Notes under the pieces: model-generated
Told to the model about the DNA's origin: nothing
Seen by the model: only the letters and a program-made list of their open reading frames with translations
The model's database searches: none
From: Curtobacterium salicis
GTDB taxonomy: Bacteria > Actinomycetota > Actinomycetes > Actinomycetales > Microbacteriaceae
Assembly: GCF_011759505.1 (NCBI RefSeq)
Contig: NZ_JAAOYO010000006.1
Coordinates: forward strand, 1 to 64,000
Direction of reading: 5' to 3'
DNA: 64,000 nucleotides
Part shown: in pieces, positions 44,597-54,467 of the stretch
Layout of the letters: each line of letters starts with the position of its first letter
How positions within the stretch are numbered: position 1 is the stretch's first letter
Position numbers and translations under genes: made by a program

Positions 44597-45784
44597 ATGT
44601 CGGAGGCGAGCACTGCCTCCCGTCCGGTGCGCACCACGGACGTCGTCCGCCGCCGCAACCTGGCACGGGTCCTGCGCCTGGTCCACGAGCGCGGACCGAT
44701 GCCCCGCTCGGCACTCACCCGCGAGACCGGCCTGAACCGCTCGACGGTCGCGGCGCTGGTCGGCGAACTCGTCGACCTCGGCCTGGTCGTCGAGGGTGAC
44801 GCGCCGCCCGCGACCGGTGTCGGACGGCCGAGCGCGACGGTGTCCGCGTCCGCCGAGGTCGTCGCGCTGGGGATCGTGCCCGAGATCGACGCCGTGACGC
44901 TGGCGGTCATCGGCCTGGACGGCACCGAACACGAGCGCCGCACGGTCCGCACGTCCTCGGTCTCCACCCCGGACGAGGCGCTCGCCATCGCCACCGACCT
45001 CGTCGCCTCGGCCACCGGACGGCAGCGGGACGCGGGCCGTCGGGTCGTCGGCGTCGCCGTGTCCGTCCCGGGCATCGTCCGCGTCGGCGACGGCGTCGTC
45101 CGGTACGCGCCGCACCTGGCCTGGCGGGACGAGGCCTTCGCCGCGCCGCTCGCCGACCGCACCGGGTTGCCGGTCCGCGCGGCGAACGACGCGAACCTCG
45201 GTGTCACGGCGGAGTTCCTCTACGGTGCCGGCCGCGGCGCGACCGACGTCGTCTACGTCAACGGCGGCGCGAGCGGCATCGGTGGTGGGATCATCACCGG
45301 CGGACGTCCCCTCGCCGGAGCCGCCGGGTACGCGGGGGAGCTCGGCCACACCTTCGTCGCCGCGAACGGCATCCGTTGCCACTGCGGCGCGGTCGGGTGC
45401 CTGGAGACCGAGGCGTCGCAGGCCGCGCTGCTCGATGCCGCCGGGCTCGGGATCGACGAGGCCGACCGGCTCGGCGACGTCCTCGCGGCGACGCCGGCAC
45501 CTGCGCTCGCCGCCGTCGTGGACCGACAGGTCACCGCGCTCGCCGTCGCCATCCGCAACGTCGTACACACCGTCAACCCGGACGTCGTCGTGCTCGGCGG
45601 GTTCCTCGGCACGCTGCTCCGGCACGTCGGGACGCGGTTGGAGGAAGCCGTCCGGGCGCAGACGATGACGGCGATGGGCGAGGACCTGCGGATCGTGCCC
45701 GCGGAGCTCGTCGGCAGCGTGCTCTTCCGTGGTGCGGCCGAGCTGGCGTTCGCGTCCCTGCTGGCCGATCCCACCGCGGGCTGA
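44597..45784 (+). CDS. ROK-family transcriptional regulator (XylR/NagC-like)
   Basis: This 395-residue protein combines an N-terminal MarR-like HTH (LVHERGPMPRSALTRETGLN, RSTVAALVGELVDLGLV) with a ROK sugar-kinase-fold domain. The zinc-binding motif is CHCGAVGCLE near residue 262, and NDANLGVTAEF and GGASGIGGGIITGG are ROK marks. It probably senses a sugar such as xylose or glucose. It follows the alpha-xyloside operon after a terminator and may be a second regulator of xylose metabolism. Confidence 0.9.
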   Translation: MSEASTASRPVRTTDVVRRRNLARVLRLVHERGPMPRSALTRETGLNRSTVAALVGELVDLGLVVEGDAPPATGVGRPSATVSASAEVVALGIVPEIDAVTLAVIGLDGTEHERRTVRTSSVSTPDEALAIATDLVASATGRQRDAGRRVVGVAVSVPGIVRVGDGVVRYAPHLAWRDEAFAAPLADRTGLPVRAANDANLGVTAEFLYGAGRGATDVVYVNGGASGIGGGIITGGRPLAGAAGYAGELGHTFVAANGIRCHCGAVGCLETEASQAALLDAAGLGIDEADRLGDVLAATPAPALAAVVDRQVTALAVAIRNVVHTVNPDVVVLGGFLGTLLRHVGTRLEEAVRAQTMTAMGEDLRIVPAELVGSVLFRGAAELAFASLLADPTAG

Positions 45785-45831
45785 GCACACCGGAACGGCA
45801 CCGGAACCAGCACCGGCACGAGGGGGATCGC

Positions 45832-45868
45832 GGACGCCCGCCGCCGTTCGGGTCAGGGGCGGGCGTCC
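45832..45868 (+). terminator. Hairpin after the ROK gene
   Basis: GGACGCCCGCC and GGCGGGCGTCC form a perfect 11-base stem with a 15-base loop, 48 bases after the ROK stop codon. Confidence 0.55.
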
Positions 45869-46010
45869 ACGGCCTGCGCGTGCCTCCGGGAGTGGCAGGC
45901 GCGTGTCGTCGCTCCACGAGGTCAGGGTCCCTCGCGTGCCTTCCGGCTGGGCGACTGGAGCGACGCTACGCCGTCCGTCTGGACTGTGCACGGTATTCGT
46001 CGAACGGATG

Positions 46011-46064
46011 ATCGGGTCGATCGGGTCGATCGGGTCGGTCGGGTCGGCCGGGTCGGCCGGTCGG
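46011..46064. repeat. 9-bp tandem repeat, about six copies
   Basis: The unit ATCGGGTCG repeats three times exactly, then drifts through GTCGGGTCG and GCCGGGTCG to GCCGGTCGG. It lies in a 300-base stretch without a gene, between the ROK terminator and the end of the MarR gene. It is a slippage-type minisatellite and could vary between strains. Confidence 0.75.
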
Positions 46065-46087
46065 TGGGCCGGGCTGCCGGTGCGTCC

Positions 46088-46588
46088 TCAGTCGACCCGA
46101 CGGCGACGCGGCGCGGCGGACCGGGGCGGGGCCTCGCGGAGCCGGGTCCCCACCTGTCCCAGGATCCGCGCGAGCGATGCGACGTCGTCCTCGGACAGGG
46201 ACGCGAAGAGGAGTTCCCGCACCAGGGCGATGTGTCCCGGGAACACCGCTGCCAGGACCTCGCGGCCGGCGTCGGTGATGGTGACGACGACCCGCCGTTC
46301 GTCCTCGGGCGACGGTGCTCGCGAGACGAGTCCGCGCTGGTCGAGCAGCTGCGCCTGGTAGGTCAGTCCGCTCCGGCTGTAGACGACGCCGTCGGCCAGG
46401 TCGGTCATGCTCCGGCTGCCGCTCGGGTCGTCGCCGAGTCGGGCGAGCAGCTGGAACTGCACGTAGCTGAGCGCGCCGACGTCCTTGAGCTGCTTCTCGA
46501 CCGCCGGACGGAGGAGGGCGCTGACCTCGGTGAATGACAGGTACGCCGTCAGTTGCGCGCGGGTCAGGGCGGGAGGAGTCGCAGGCAC
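46088..46588 (-). CDS. MarR-family transcriptional regulator
   Basis: This 166-residue winged-helix regulator shows the MarR core: LSYVQFQLLARLGDDPSGSR, the recognition region MTDLADGVVYSRSGLTYQ and the wing LVSRAPSPEDERRVVVTIT. The GTG start at 46588 is six bases after TAGGAT on the minus strand, so a leaderless mRNA is likely. It is divergent from a quinone-oxidoreductase gene, with two copies of an 18-base palindrome between, and should repress both itself and that gene. Confidence 0.88.
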   Translation of the reverse strand: MPATPPALTRAQLTAYLSFTEVSALLRPAVEKQLKDVGALSYVQFQLLARLGDDPSGSRSMTDLADGVVYSRSGLTYQAQLLDQRGLVSRAPSPEDERRVVVTITDAGREVLAAVFPGHIALVRELLFASLSEDDVASLARILGQVGTRLREAPPRSAAPRRRRVD

Positions 46589-46605
46589 GATCCCATCCTA
46601 CCCGT

Positions 46606-46661
46606 TGCTTCGAGTTCGAAGCAGCGGTACGTTCCTCACCAGGTGCTTCGAACTCGAAGCA
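46606..46661. promoter_or_regulatory. Twin 18-bp MarR operators
   Basis: TGCTTCGAGTTCGAAGCA (46606-46623) and TGCTTCGAACTCGAAGCA (46644-46661) are near-perfect palindromes and exact reverse complements of each other. They lie between the divergent MarR and oxidoreductase genes and flank both promoters. The symmetry and duplication make these among the clearest operators in the window. Confidence 0.82.
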
Positions 46662-46690
46662 AAAGGCATCATCAACGAGAGGAAACGATC

Positions 46691-47620
46691 ATGCGTGCAG
46701 TCCAGTTCTCCGAGGTCGGCGGTCCCGAGGTGCTGCGTACCGTCGACGTCGAGCAGCCCGTCCCGGCCGACGGTCAGGTGCGGGTCCGCGTCGCGGCGTC
46801 GGCGTTCAGCGCGGCCGACAACGGCATGCGGGCCGGCTTCCTGCCGATCCCCGTCGTCCTGCCGCACATCCCCGGCTACGACGTCTCCGGCACGGTCGAC
46901 GCCGTGGGGGCCGGGGTCGACGGCCTCGCCGTCGGTGACCCGGTCATCGGGTTCCTGCCGATGGAGCGCGACGGCGGCGCGGCCGAGTACGTCGTCGCAC
47001 CCGCGGAGGCCCTCGTCGCCGCCCCGACCAGCATCCCGCTCGCCGACGCCGCCGCGCTGCCCTCCGTCGCGCTCACCGCCTGGCAGGCCCTGGTGGACGA
47101 TGGCGGGCTCACGGCCGGTCAGCGTCTGCTGGTCGTCGGCGCCGGCGGTGTCGTCGGCAAGTACGCGGTGCAGCTGGCGAAGCAGATCGGCGCGCACGTC
47201 ATCGCGACCGCCAGCCCCCGCAGTGCCGACGCCGTCCTGGCCGCCGGCGCGGACGAGGTGGTCGACCACACCACGACGGACCTGCTCGACGCCGTCGGCG
47301 AGCCGGTCGACGTCCTCCTCAACCTGGCCCCGATCGACCCGGAGCAGTTCACCCGCCTGGTCACGCTCGTCCGTGACGGCGGCGTGGTCGTGAGCACCAC
47401 GGCGTGGATGGCCGCCCCGGACGACGCTGCCCGCGGAGTCCGGTCTGCGGTCGTCTTCGTCCTGCCGAACCGGGACCGCCTGACGCGACTCGTGTCGATG
47501 GTGGACGAGGGCACGCTGCACGTCGAGGTCACCCGCCGCATCCCGCTCGACGCGCTGCCCGCCCTGCACGCCGAGGCGAGTGCCGGCCCGGTCGTCGGCA
47601 AGGTCATCGTCCTGCCCTGA
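46691..47620 (+). CDS. Zinc-independent alcohol dehydrogenase / quinone oxidoreductase family
   Basis: This 309-residue MDR-superfamily enzyme resembles NADPH:quinone oxidoreductases. The GroES-like part (residues 1 to about 110) has IPGYDVSGTVDAVGAGVDGL; the Rossmann part has the nucleotide loop VVGAGGVVGKYAVQLAKQIG. The zinc-binding cysteines of classical alcohol dehydrogenases are absent. It probably reduces quinones or enals with NADPH. The divergent MarR gene with twin operators suggests induction by a reactive electrophile. GAGAGGAAACG precedes the ATG. Confidence 0.87.
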   Translation: MRAVQFSEVGGPEVLRTVDVEQPVPADGQVRVRVAASAFSAADNGMRAGFLPIPVVLPHIPGYDVSGTVDAVGAGVDGLAVGDPVIGFLPMERDGGAAEYVVAPAEALVAAPTSIPLADAAALPSVALTAWQALVDDGGLTAGQRLLVVGAGGVVGKYAVQLAKQIGAHVIATASPRSADAVLAAGADEVVDHTTTDLLDAVGEPVDVLLNLAPIDPEQFTRLVTLVRDGGVVVSTTAWMAAPDDAARGVRSAVVFVLPNRDRLTRLVSMVDEGTLHVEVTRRIPLDALPALHAEASAGPVVGKVIVLP

Positions 47621-47698
47621 GGGCTGAGGGCTGAGGCCGGACGCCCGGGGCCTGACGGGGCGAGGCCGGTCCCGGGGCAGCGCCCGGTCGCGCCGTGG

Positions 47699-48466
47699 TC
47701 AGCGGCCGCGCCACCACGCGTGCGCGTCGCCGCGGTTCCGCCAGTCCGTCCGCAACCGTCGCGCCCACCGACGCGGCGGCGACGCCCGCCGGCCGTTCAC
47801 CCGGAAGGTGTGGAACGCGCGGCGGGCACGCAGGACAGCGGACGGGAGGCTCGAGAACGGTCGCGCGGACACCCGCACGGTGAGCGCGGGATCGGCCAGC
47901 ACCCGCCACGCCGGGTCGAACTGCATGCTCAGGTCGATGTCGTCGTGCACCTCGGGGTCATCGCGGTGCACCCGGTCTCGGACCGCGAGCCACGTCGAGC
48001 GGCGGAGTGCGGTGGCGGACCCGAACAGCGGCGGGCGGGAGAGGGCTCCGCGCATGAGCACGAAGTACGGCTGCATGTAGAGGACCGGCCAGACGACCCG
48101 GACGAGGGCACCGGCGTCGGACGGCCGGCCGGGCCCGGTGACCGCGACGACCGACGGGTCCGCGAGCAGCTCGAGCGCCGTCGCGATCCAGTGCGGCGGC
48201 GGCACGGAGTCCGCGTCGAGCCGGACGATCACGTCGCCACGAGCGGTGTCGTAGCCGCGGGACGCCGCCCGCGCGATGCCCCGGACCGGTTCGGTACGGA
48301 CGACGGCTCCGGCCGCCCGGGCAACGGCTGCGCTGTCGTCGGAGCTGCCGTTGTCGACGACGACCACCTCGTCCGCGGGGCGGGTCTGGGCCTGGAGCGC
48401 GGACAGACACCGCCGCAGGTGTGCGGCGTCGTCCAGCACGGGGACCACGACGGACACGGATGGCAT
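47699..48466 (-). CDS. Family 2 glycosyltransferase
   Basis: This 255-residue protein has a GT-A fold: SVSVVVPVLDDAAHLRRCL at the start, VVVVDNGSSDDSAAVARAAG, then the metal-binding DXD-like motif in VIVRLDADSVPPPHW. A hydrophobic segment (VVWPVLYMQPYFVLMRG) may touch the membrane. It would transfer a sugar to a cell-surface polymer or lipid; donor and acceptor are unknown. The ATG at 48466 begins the conserved strand, although no ribosome site is evident. It stands alone, divergent from the envelope operon. Confidence 0.83.
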   Translation of the reverse strand: MPSVSVVVPVLDDAAHLRRCLSALQAQTRPADEVVVVDNGSSDDSAAVARAAGAVVRTEPVRGIARAASRGYDTARGDVIVRLDADSVPPPHWIATALELLADPSVVAVTGPGRPSDAGALVRVVWPVLYMQPYFVLMRGALSRPPLFGSATALRRSTWLAVRDRVHRDDPEVHDDIDLSMQFDPAWRVLADPALTVRVSARPFSSLPSAVLRARRAFHTFRVNGRRASPPRRWARRLRTDWRNRGDAHAWWRGR

Positions 48467-48656
48467 GGCCCGAGCCAACCGGACCGTCGCTGGGAGGAGC
48501 GCTCGTTCCGCTCCTCGTCTGGCGTTCTGGGGAGGGTGCGCGTCGAATCCGCGCAGATCGGCGTTCCTGGCACCCGTCCCAGAGGGTTCAGCGCACCTTC
48601 GGGTCCAACGCAGCGGGTGCACCGCCCGCCGCGACGAGAAGACCGGAAGGCCGACC

Positions 48657-49559
48657 ATGACCACGAACCCACCCGGGAACGACTCCGGGACGCCCATCCA
48701 CGACGCCACGGCTGCCACCGAGGGTCACGAGATCCACCCCGGCGTCACGGTCCCGTCCTACGCGAGCGGCACGCCCGTCGAGCGCCCCATCGGTTTCGAC
48801 GACCTCGAACCGCTGGACGCCATCCCCGCCGACGAGCAGCTCCCCGCCGGCACCGTCCCCGCCGGCAGCCTGACCGCGAGCAGCACCGGCAGCACCGACT
48901 CCGGCAGCACCGGCTCCGACAGCTCGGGCGGCGGCAAGGCCAAGGCCGACGCCGCCAAGGGCGCCGCGTCGGACGTCGCCGGTGACGCCAAGGAGAAGGC
49001 CGCGAACGTCGCCGGCACCGCCAAGGAGCAGGCCGCGAACGTCGCCTCCGAGGTGTCGGACCACGCACGCCAGCTCTTCGGCCAGGCGTCGAGCACCGTC
49101 AAGGACCAGGCCGCCGACCAGCAGCAGAAGGCCGCCAGCGGGCTCCGCACCATCGGCGAGCACCTCGGCAAGATGGCCGACAACGACGACGAGCAGGGCC
49201 TCGCGGCGAAGGTCGTCCGCGACCTGTCGAACCGCGCCGGTTCGGTCGCCGGCTACCTCGAGGGCCGCGACCCGGGCTCCCTCGTCGACGAGGTGAAGTC
49301 CTTCGCCGCACGTCGTCCGGGCACCTTCATCGCGATCGCCGCCGGCGCGGGCATCCTCGCCGGTCGACTCGCCAAGGCGCTGACGACCGAGATCAAGCAC
49401 GAGAAGGAAGCCGAGGCGAGCGGCAGCACCGGAACCGCCACCACCGAGGCCGACTTCGGCACGACCGGCACCGCCGGGTTCGGCACGACCGGACTGGGCA
49501 CGACCGGCACCACCGGCACGGGTACCACCGGTTCCGCCGGGACGGGGCCGCTCGTATGA
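48657..49559 (+). CDS. Ala/Gly-rich protein with LEA-like repeats and membrane segment
   Basis: This 300-residue protein has an acidic N-terminal third, then a Lys/Ala/Asp-rich helical stretch (KADAAKGAASDVAGDAKEKA, NVAGTAKEQAANVASEV) with the 11-residue periodicity of LEA-type desiccation proteins. A single hydrophobic helix near residue 222-240 (GTFIAIAAGAGILAGRLAKA) may anchor it. The C-terminus is a Gly/Thr repeat (FGTTG, LGTTG, TGTTG). It is the first gene of a coupled three-gene envelope operon. A role in membrane or stress protection is inference. Confidence 0.7.
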   Translation: MTTNPPGNDSGTPIHDATAATEGHEIHPGVTVPSYASGTPVERPIGFDDLEPLDAIPADEQLPAGTVPAGSLTASSTGSTDSGSTGSDSSGGGKAKADAAKGAASDVAGDAKEKAANVAGTAKEQAANVASEVSDHARQLFGQASSTVKDQAADQQQKAASGLRTIGEHLGKMADNDDEQGLAAKVVRDLSNRAGSVAGYLEGRDPGSLVDEVKSFAARRPGTFIAIAAGAGILAGRLAKALTTEIKHEKEAEASGSTGTATTEADFGTTGTAGFGTTGLGTTGTTGTGTTGSAGTGPLV

Positions 49560-50005
49560 CCGATCCGTTCCCCGGCGCGTCCGGTCGGACGGTGCCCGGG
49601 CAGCCGAGCGCCGAGGAGCGCGCAGCGTCGACGCCCCTCGGTGAGCTCCTCTCCGAGGTGTCCCGTGACCTCTCGACCCTCTTCCGCCAGGAGGTCGCGC
49701 TCGCCAAGGCCGAGCTGACCGACTCCGCGAAGAAGGCGGGCAAGGGCGCCGGCATGTTCGGCGGCGCAGGTGTCGCGGGGCTCTTCGCCCTGCTGTTCCT
49801 GTCGATCGCCGCGTGGTGGGGTCTCGGCTACCTCATCGGCAACGCGTGGTCCGCCGTGATCATCGCCGTCATCTACGCCGTCGTCGCTGCGATCCTCGCG
49901 TCGCGCGGTCGCAAGGAGATCAAGCAGATCGACGGCGCCCCCCAGACGGTCGCGACCGTCAAGGAAGTCCCCGAGACACTCAAGCCCAACACCGGGAGGA
50001 ACTGA
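49556..50005 (+). CDS. Holin-X-type (Phage_holin_3_6) membrane protein
   Basis: This 149-residue protein matches the actinobacterial holin superfamily III group. An amphipathic helix (LSEVSRDLSTLFRQEVALAK, AELTDSAKKAG) precedes two membrane helices (GLFALLFLSIAAWWGLGYLI and AVIIAVIYAVVAAILAS). Despite the name it is a chromosomal envelope protein, usually found next to DUF3618. It overlaps the upstream gene by ATGA and the DUF3618 gene by TGATG, so all three are made together. Confidence 0.82.
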   Translation: MTDPFPGASGRTVPGQPSAEERAASTPLGELLSEVSRDLSTLFRQEVALAKAELTDSAKKAGKGAGMFGGAGVAGLFALLFLSIAAWWGLGYLIGNAWSAVIIAVIYAVVAAILASRGRKEIKQIDGAPQTVATVKEVPETLKPNTGRN

Positions 50006-50610
50006 TGAGCACCCCAGACGAGATCCGCGCCGACATCGAGCGCACCCGAGGAGCACTCGGCTCGGACGTCGACGCACTGGCCGACAAGGTCAGCCCGTCA
50101 CAGATCGCCCATCGCCAGTCCGAGAAGGTCAAGGGCAAGTTCCAGGACGTCCGTGAGTCCGTCATGGGTGCCGCCGGCAGCGCGCGCGACTCCGTGATGG
50201 GTGCGGCCGACTCGGCTCGTTCCAGCATCTCGGGCACCGGGTCGAACGCCACCGGTTCCGCGAAGGACGCCGCCTCGCGTGGTGTCGAGAAGGCGAAGGG
50301 CAACCCGCTCGCCGTCGGCCTCATCGCCTTCGGTGTCGGCTGGCTCGCGTCGTCGCTCCTGCCGTCCTCCACCAAGGAGGAGGAGCTCGCCGGTGAGCTG
50401 AAGGACAAGGCCGCTCCGCTCGTCGACAAGGCGAAGGAGCAGGCGAAGGACGCCGGCGCACCGCTGCTCGACGCCGCGAAGGAGCACGCACAGGACCTCA
50501 AGGGCACCGCGCAGGACGCCGCCCAGACGGTCAAGGACGAGGCGCAGGGCGCCGCGTCCGACGTGAAGGACAACGCGCAGTCGTCGGCCGACGACGTCCG
50601 CAACGCCTGA
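50005..50610 (+). CDS. DUF3618-domain protein
   Basis: This 201-residue protein begins with the DUF3618 signature TPDEIRADIERTRGALGSDV and DALADKVSP. A hydrophobic segment at about residues 100-118 (NPLAVGLIAFGVGWLASSLL) is the only membrane helix. The C-terminal half is a Lys/Ala/Asp-rich LEA-like helix (KEQAKDAGAPLLDAAKEHAQ). It ends the three-gene envelope operon and is followed by a perfect 48-base palindromic terminator. Its function is unknown. Confidence 0.83.
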   Translation: MSTPDEIRADIERTRGALGSDVDALADKVSPSQIAHRQSEKVKGKFQDVRESVMGAAGSARDSVMGAADSARSSISGTGSNATGSAKDAASRGVEKAKGNPLAVGLIAFGVGWLASSLLPSSTKEEELAGELKDKAAPLVDKAKEQAKDAGAPLLDAAKEHAQDLKGTAQDAAQTVKDEAQGAASDVKDNAQSSADDVRNA

Positions 50611-50624
50611 TCGCGTCACCACCT

Positions 50625-50672
50625 GACGGACGGGAGGCCCGGGACCAGCTGGTCCCGGGCCTCCCGTCCGTC
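50625..50672. terminator. Perfect 48-bp palindromic terminator
   Basis: Two 24-base arms are exactly complementary with no loop (centre CCAGCTGG). The outer stem contains GACGGACGGGAGG, shared with the hairpin at 54413-54462. It terminates the DUF3618 operon. Confidence 0.75.
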
Positions 50673-50742
50673 TCGTGGCGGGTCACCGCGCTCTCCGGCG
50701 CACCTGAGGCGACGGTCGTCGCCCACGGAGCAGGCTGGCCGC

Positions 50743-51417
50743 ATGTCCGACACCCCCACCACCGCCGTCCTGTTCGACATCGACGGCACCCTGGCCGACT
50801 CGAACTACGCCCACATCGACGCGTGGTGGCGGGCCTTCCGCGCCGTGGGGGAGTCCGTCGACGCCTGGCGCATCCACCGGGCCATCGGGATGGACTCGTC
50901 GAAGCTGCTCGAGGCGCTGCTGCCGGACGCCTCCGAGGACGTCCGCGACACCGCGAAGCAGTTCCACACCGCGTTCTACTCCGAGCACATGCCGCAACTG
51001 CGCCTGCTGCCCGGCGCCCGTGACCTGCTCGAGGCGGTCGCGGGTCGCGGGCACGCCGTGATCCTCGCGACGAGTGCGCCGCAGAACGAGCTCGACCGTC
51101 TGCTCGAGCTGCTGGACGCCGAGCAGTGGATCACCGCCGTCACCAGCAGTGAGGACGTCGAGCAGGCCAAGCCGGACCCCGGGATCATCGAGGTCGCCCT
51201 GCAGAAGGCCGGCGTCGACGCGGACCACGCGGTCATGGTCGGCGACGCGATGTGGGACGTCGAGTCCGCGAAGCGTGTCGGTGTGCCGTGCATCGGCGTG
51301 ATGACCGGCGGGATCGGCGGCGACGAACTGCGCGGTGCGGGTGCCGCGGCCGTGTACGACGACGCGGCGGCGTTGCTCGAGGACCTCGACGCCAGCCCGA
51401 TCGGCTCGCTCGGTTGA
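50743..51417 (+). CDS. HAD-superfamily phosphatase
   Basis: This 224-residue hydrolase has all HAD motifs: the nucleophile Asp in AVLFDIDGTLADSN, motif II in VILATSAPQNELD, the lysine in EQAKPDPGIIE and the acidic motif IV in VMVGDAMWDVESAKRVGV. The alpha-helical cap between motifs I and II (about residues 18-85) is of the phosphoglycolate phosphatase / beta-phosphoglucomutase kind. The substrate is unknown. The ATG comes six bases after CAGGCT, in the leaderless pattern. Confidence 0.88.
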   Translation: MSDTPTTAVLFDIDGTLADSNYAHIDAWWRAFRAVGESVDAWRIHRAIGMDSSKLLEALLPDASEDVRDTAKQFHTAFYSEHMPQLRLLPGARDLLEAVAGRGHAVILATSAPQNELDRLLELLDAEQWITAVTSSEDVEQAKPDPGIIEVALQKAGVDADHAVMVGDAMWDVESAKRVGVPCIGVMTGGIGGDELRGAGAAAVYDDAAALLEDLDASPIGSLG

Positions 51418-51502
51418 GCAGCCCTGCTGCCGGTGTCGGCGCGGGTGCTGCCCGTCGGCGCGGTACGCCCGCTGTCGTCCGTTCGTGTCAGGATTGACGA
51501 CC

Positions 51503-51985
51503 GTGATCACCATCGAACGCGTGCCCTGGGAAGACCCGCGCGGAGTCGCACTCCGCGCGACCATGGACGAGGAGATGCACGAGCGCTACGGCGACGGCAA
51601 CCCCGGAGAGGCCCCCGAGGTCTCCGCGGAGCGCAACCGTGTGCTGTCCGTCGACCCGAGCACCGTCGTGACGTCCCTGCTCGCCGTCGACGAGGACGGG
51701 ACCGTCCTCGGGCACATCGCCGTCCGACGCCTCGGGGACGAGATCGAGCTGAAGCGCCTCATCGTCCTGGCGGCCGCCCGGGGCAAGGGCGCCGCGACCG
51801 CGCTCCTCGACGAGTGCGCCCGGGTCGGCCGCGAGCAGGGCGCCAGTCGCCTGATCCTGCAGACCGGTGACAAGCAGCCGGAGGCCGTGGCACTGTACGA
51901 GAAGACCGGGTGGGACCGCATCGACGTGTACGAGCCGTACGCCGAGACCATGCCGTGGTCGTACTGCTTCGCGAAGGCGCTCTGA
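51503..51985 (+). CDS. GNAT-family N-acetyltransferase
   Basis: This 160-residue enzyme has the GNAT fold with the acetyl-CoA-binding stretch LIVLAAARGKGAATALLDEC and the C-terminal ALYEKTGWDRIDVYEPYAE. It transfers an acetyl group to an amine; the acceptor is unknown. GTG at 51503 is taken as start, preceding the conserved ITIERVPW; TTG at 51494 is an in-frame alternative. It stands alone between the HAD gene and a TetR/MFS pair. Confidence 0.82.
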   Translation: MITIERVPWEDPRGVALRATMDEEMHERYGDGNPGEAPEVSAERNRVLSVDPSTVVTSLLAVDEDGTVLGHIAVRRLGDEIELKRLIVLAAARGKGAATALLDECARVGREQGASRLILQTGDKQPEAVALYEKTGWDRIDVYEPYAETMPWSYCFAKAL

Positions 51986-52034
51986 CCGGCTGTCACTGCG
52001 AGACCGGACATCCTGGGAGTTCGGCCGCGGTGAA

Positions 52035-52059
52035 TTGCACTCTCGCAGAAGGAGTGCAA
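52035..52059. promoter_or_regulatory. TetR operator overlapping its own promoter
   Basis: TTGCACTC and GAGTGCAA form a perfect eight-base inverted repeat with a nine-base centre. The right arm overlaps the AAGTAT -10 box that lies six bases before the GTG start of the TetR gene, so binding would block its own leaderless transcript and the coupled MFS gene. Confidence 0.72.
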
Positions 52060-52069
52060 GTATCACCGG

Positions 52070-54402
<2,333 letters not shown>

Positions 54403-54412
54403 ATCGACCGGA

Positions 54413-54462
54413 CGACGGACGGGAGGCGCGGTGCCGGCTGGCACCGCGCCTCCCGTCCGTCG
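54413..54462. terminator. Long hairpin terminator between MFS and LacI genes
   Basis: Arms of 23 bases (54413-54435 and 54440-54462) are perfectly complementary around a four-base loop. The outer stem CGACGGACGGGAGG matches the one at 50625. It lies between convergent genes and can act both ways. Confidence 0.75.
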
Positions 54463-54467
54463 CCGTC

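Noticed and set aside
41762-45991. A 1409-codon open frame on the minus strand
   Set aside because: It is antisense to the GH31 and ROK genes, has no domain and is rich in Arg, Asp and Gly as expected for the shadow frame of GC-rich coding DNA.
46011-46064. The 9-bp repeats as a CRISPR array
   Set aside because: Units are contiguous without spacers and far too short; no cas gene is present.
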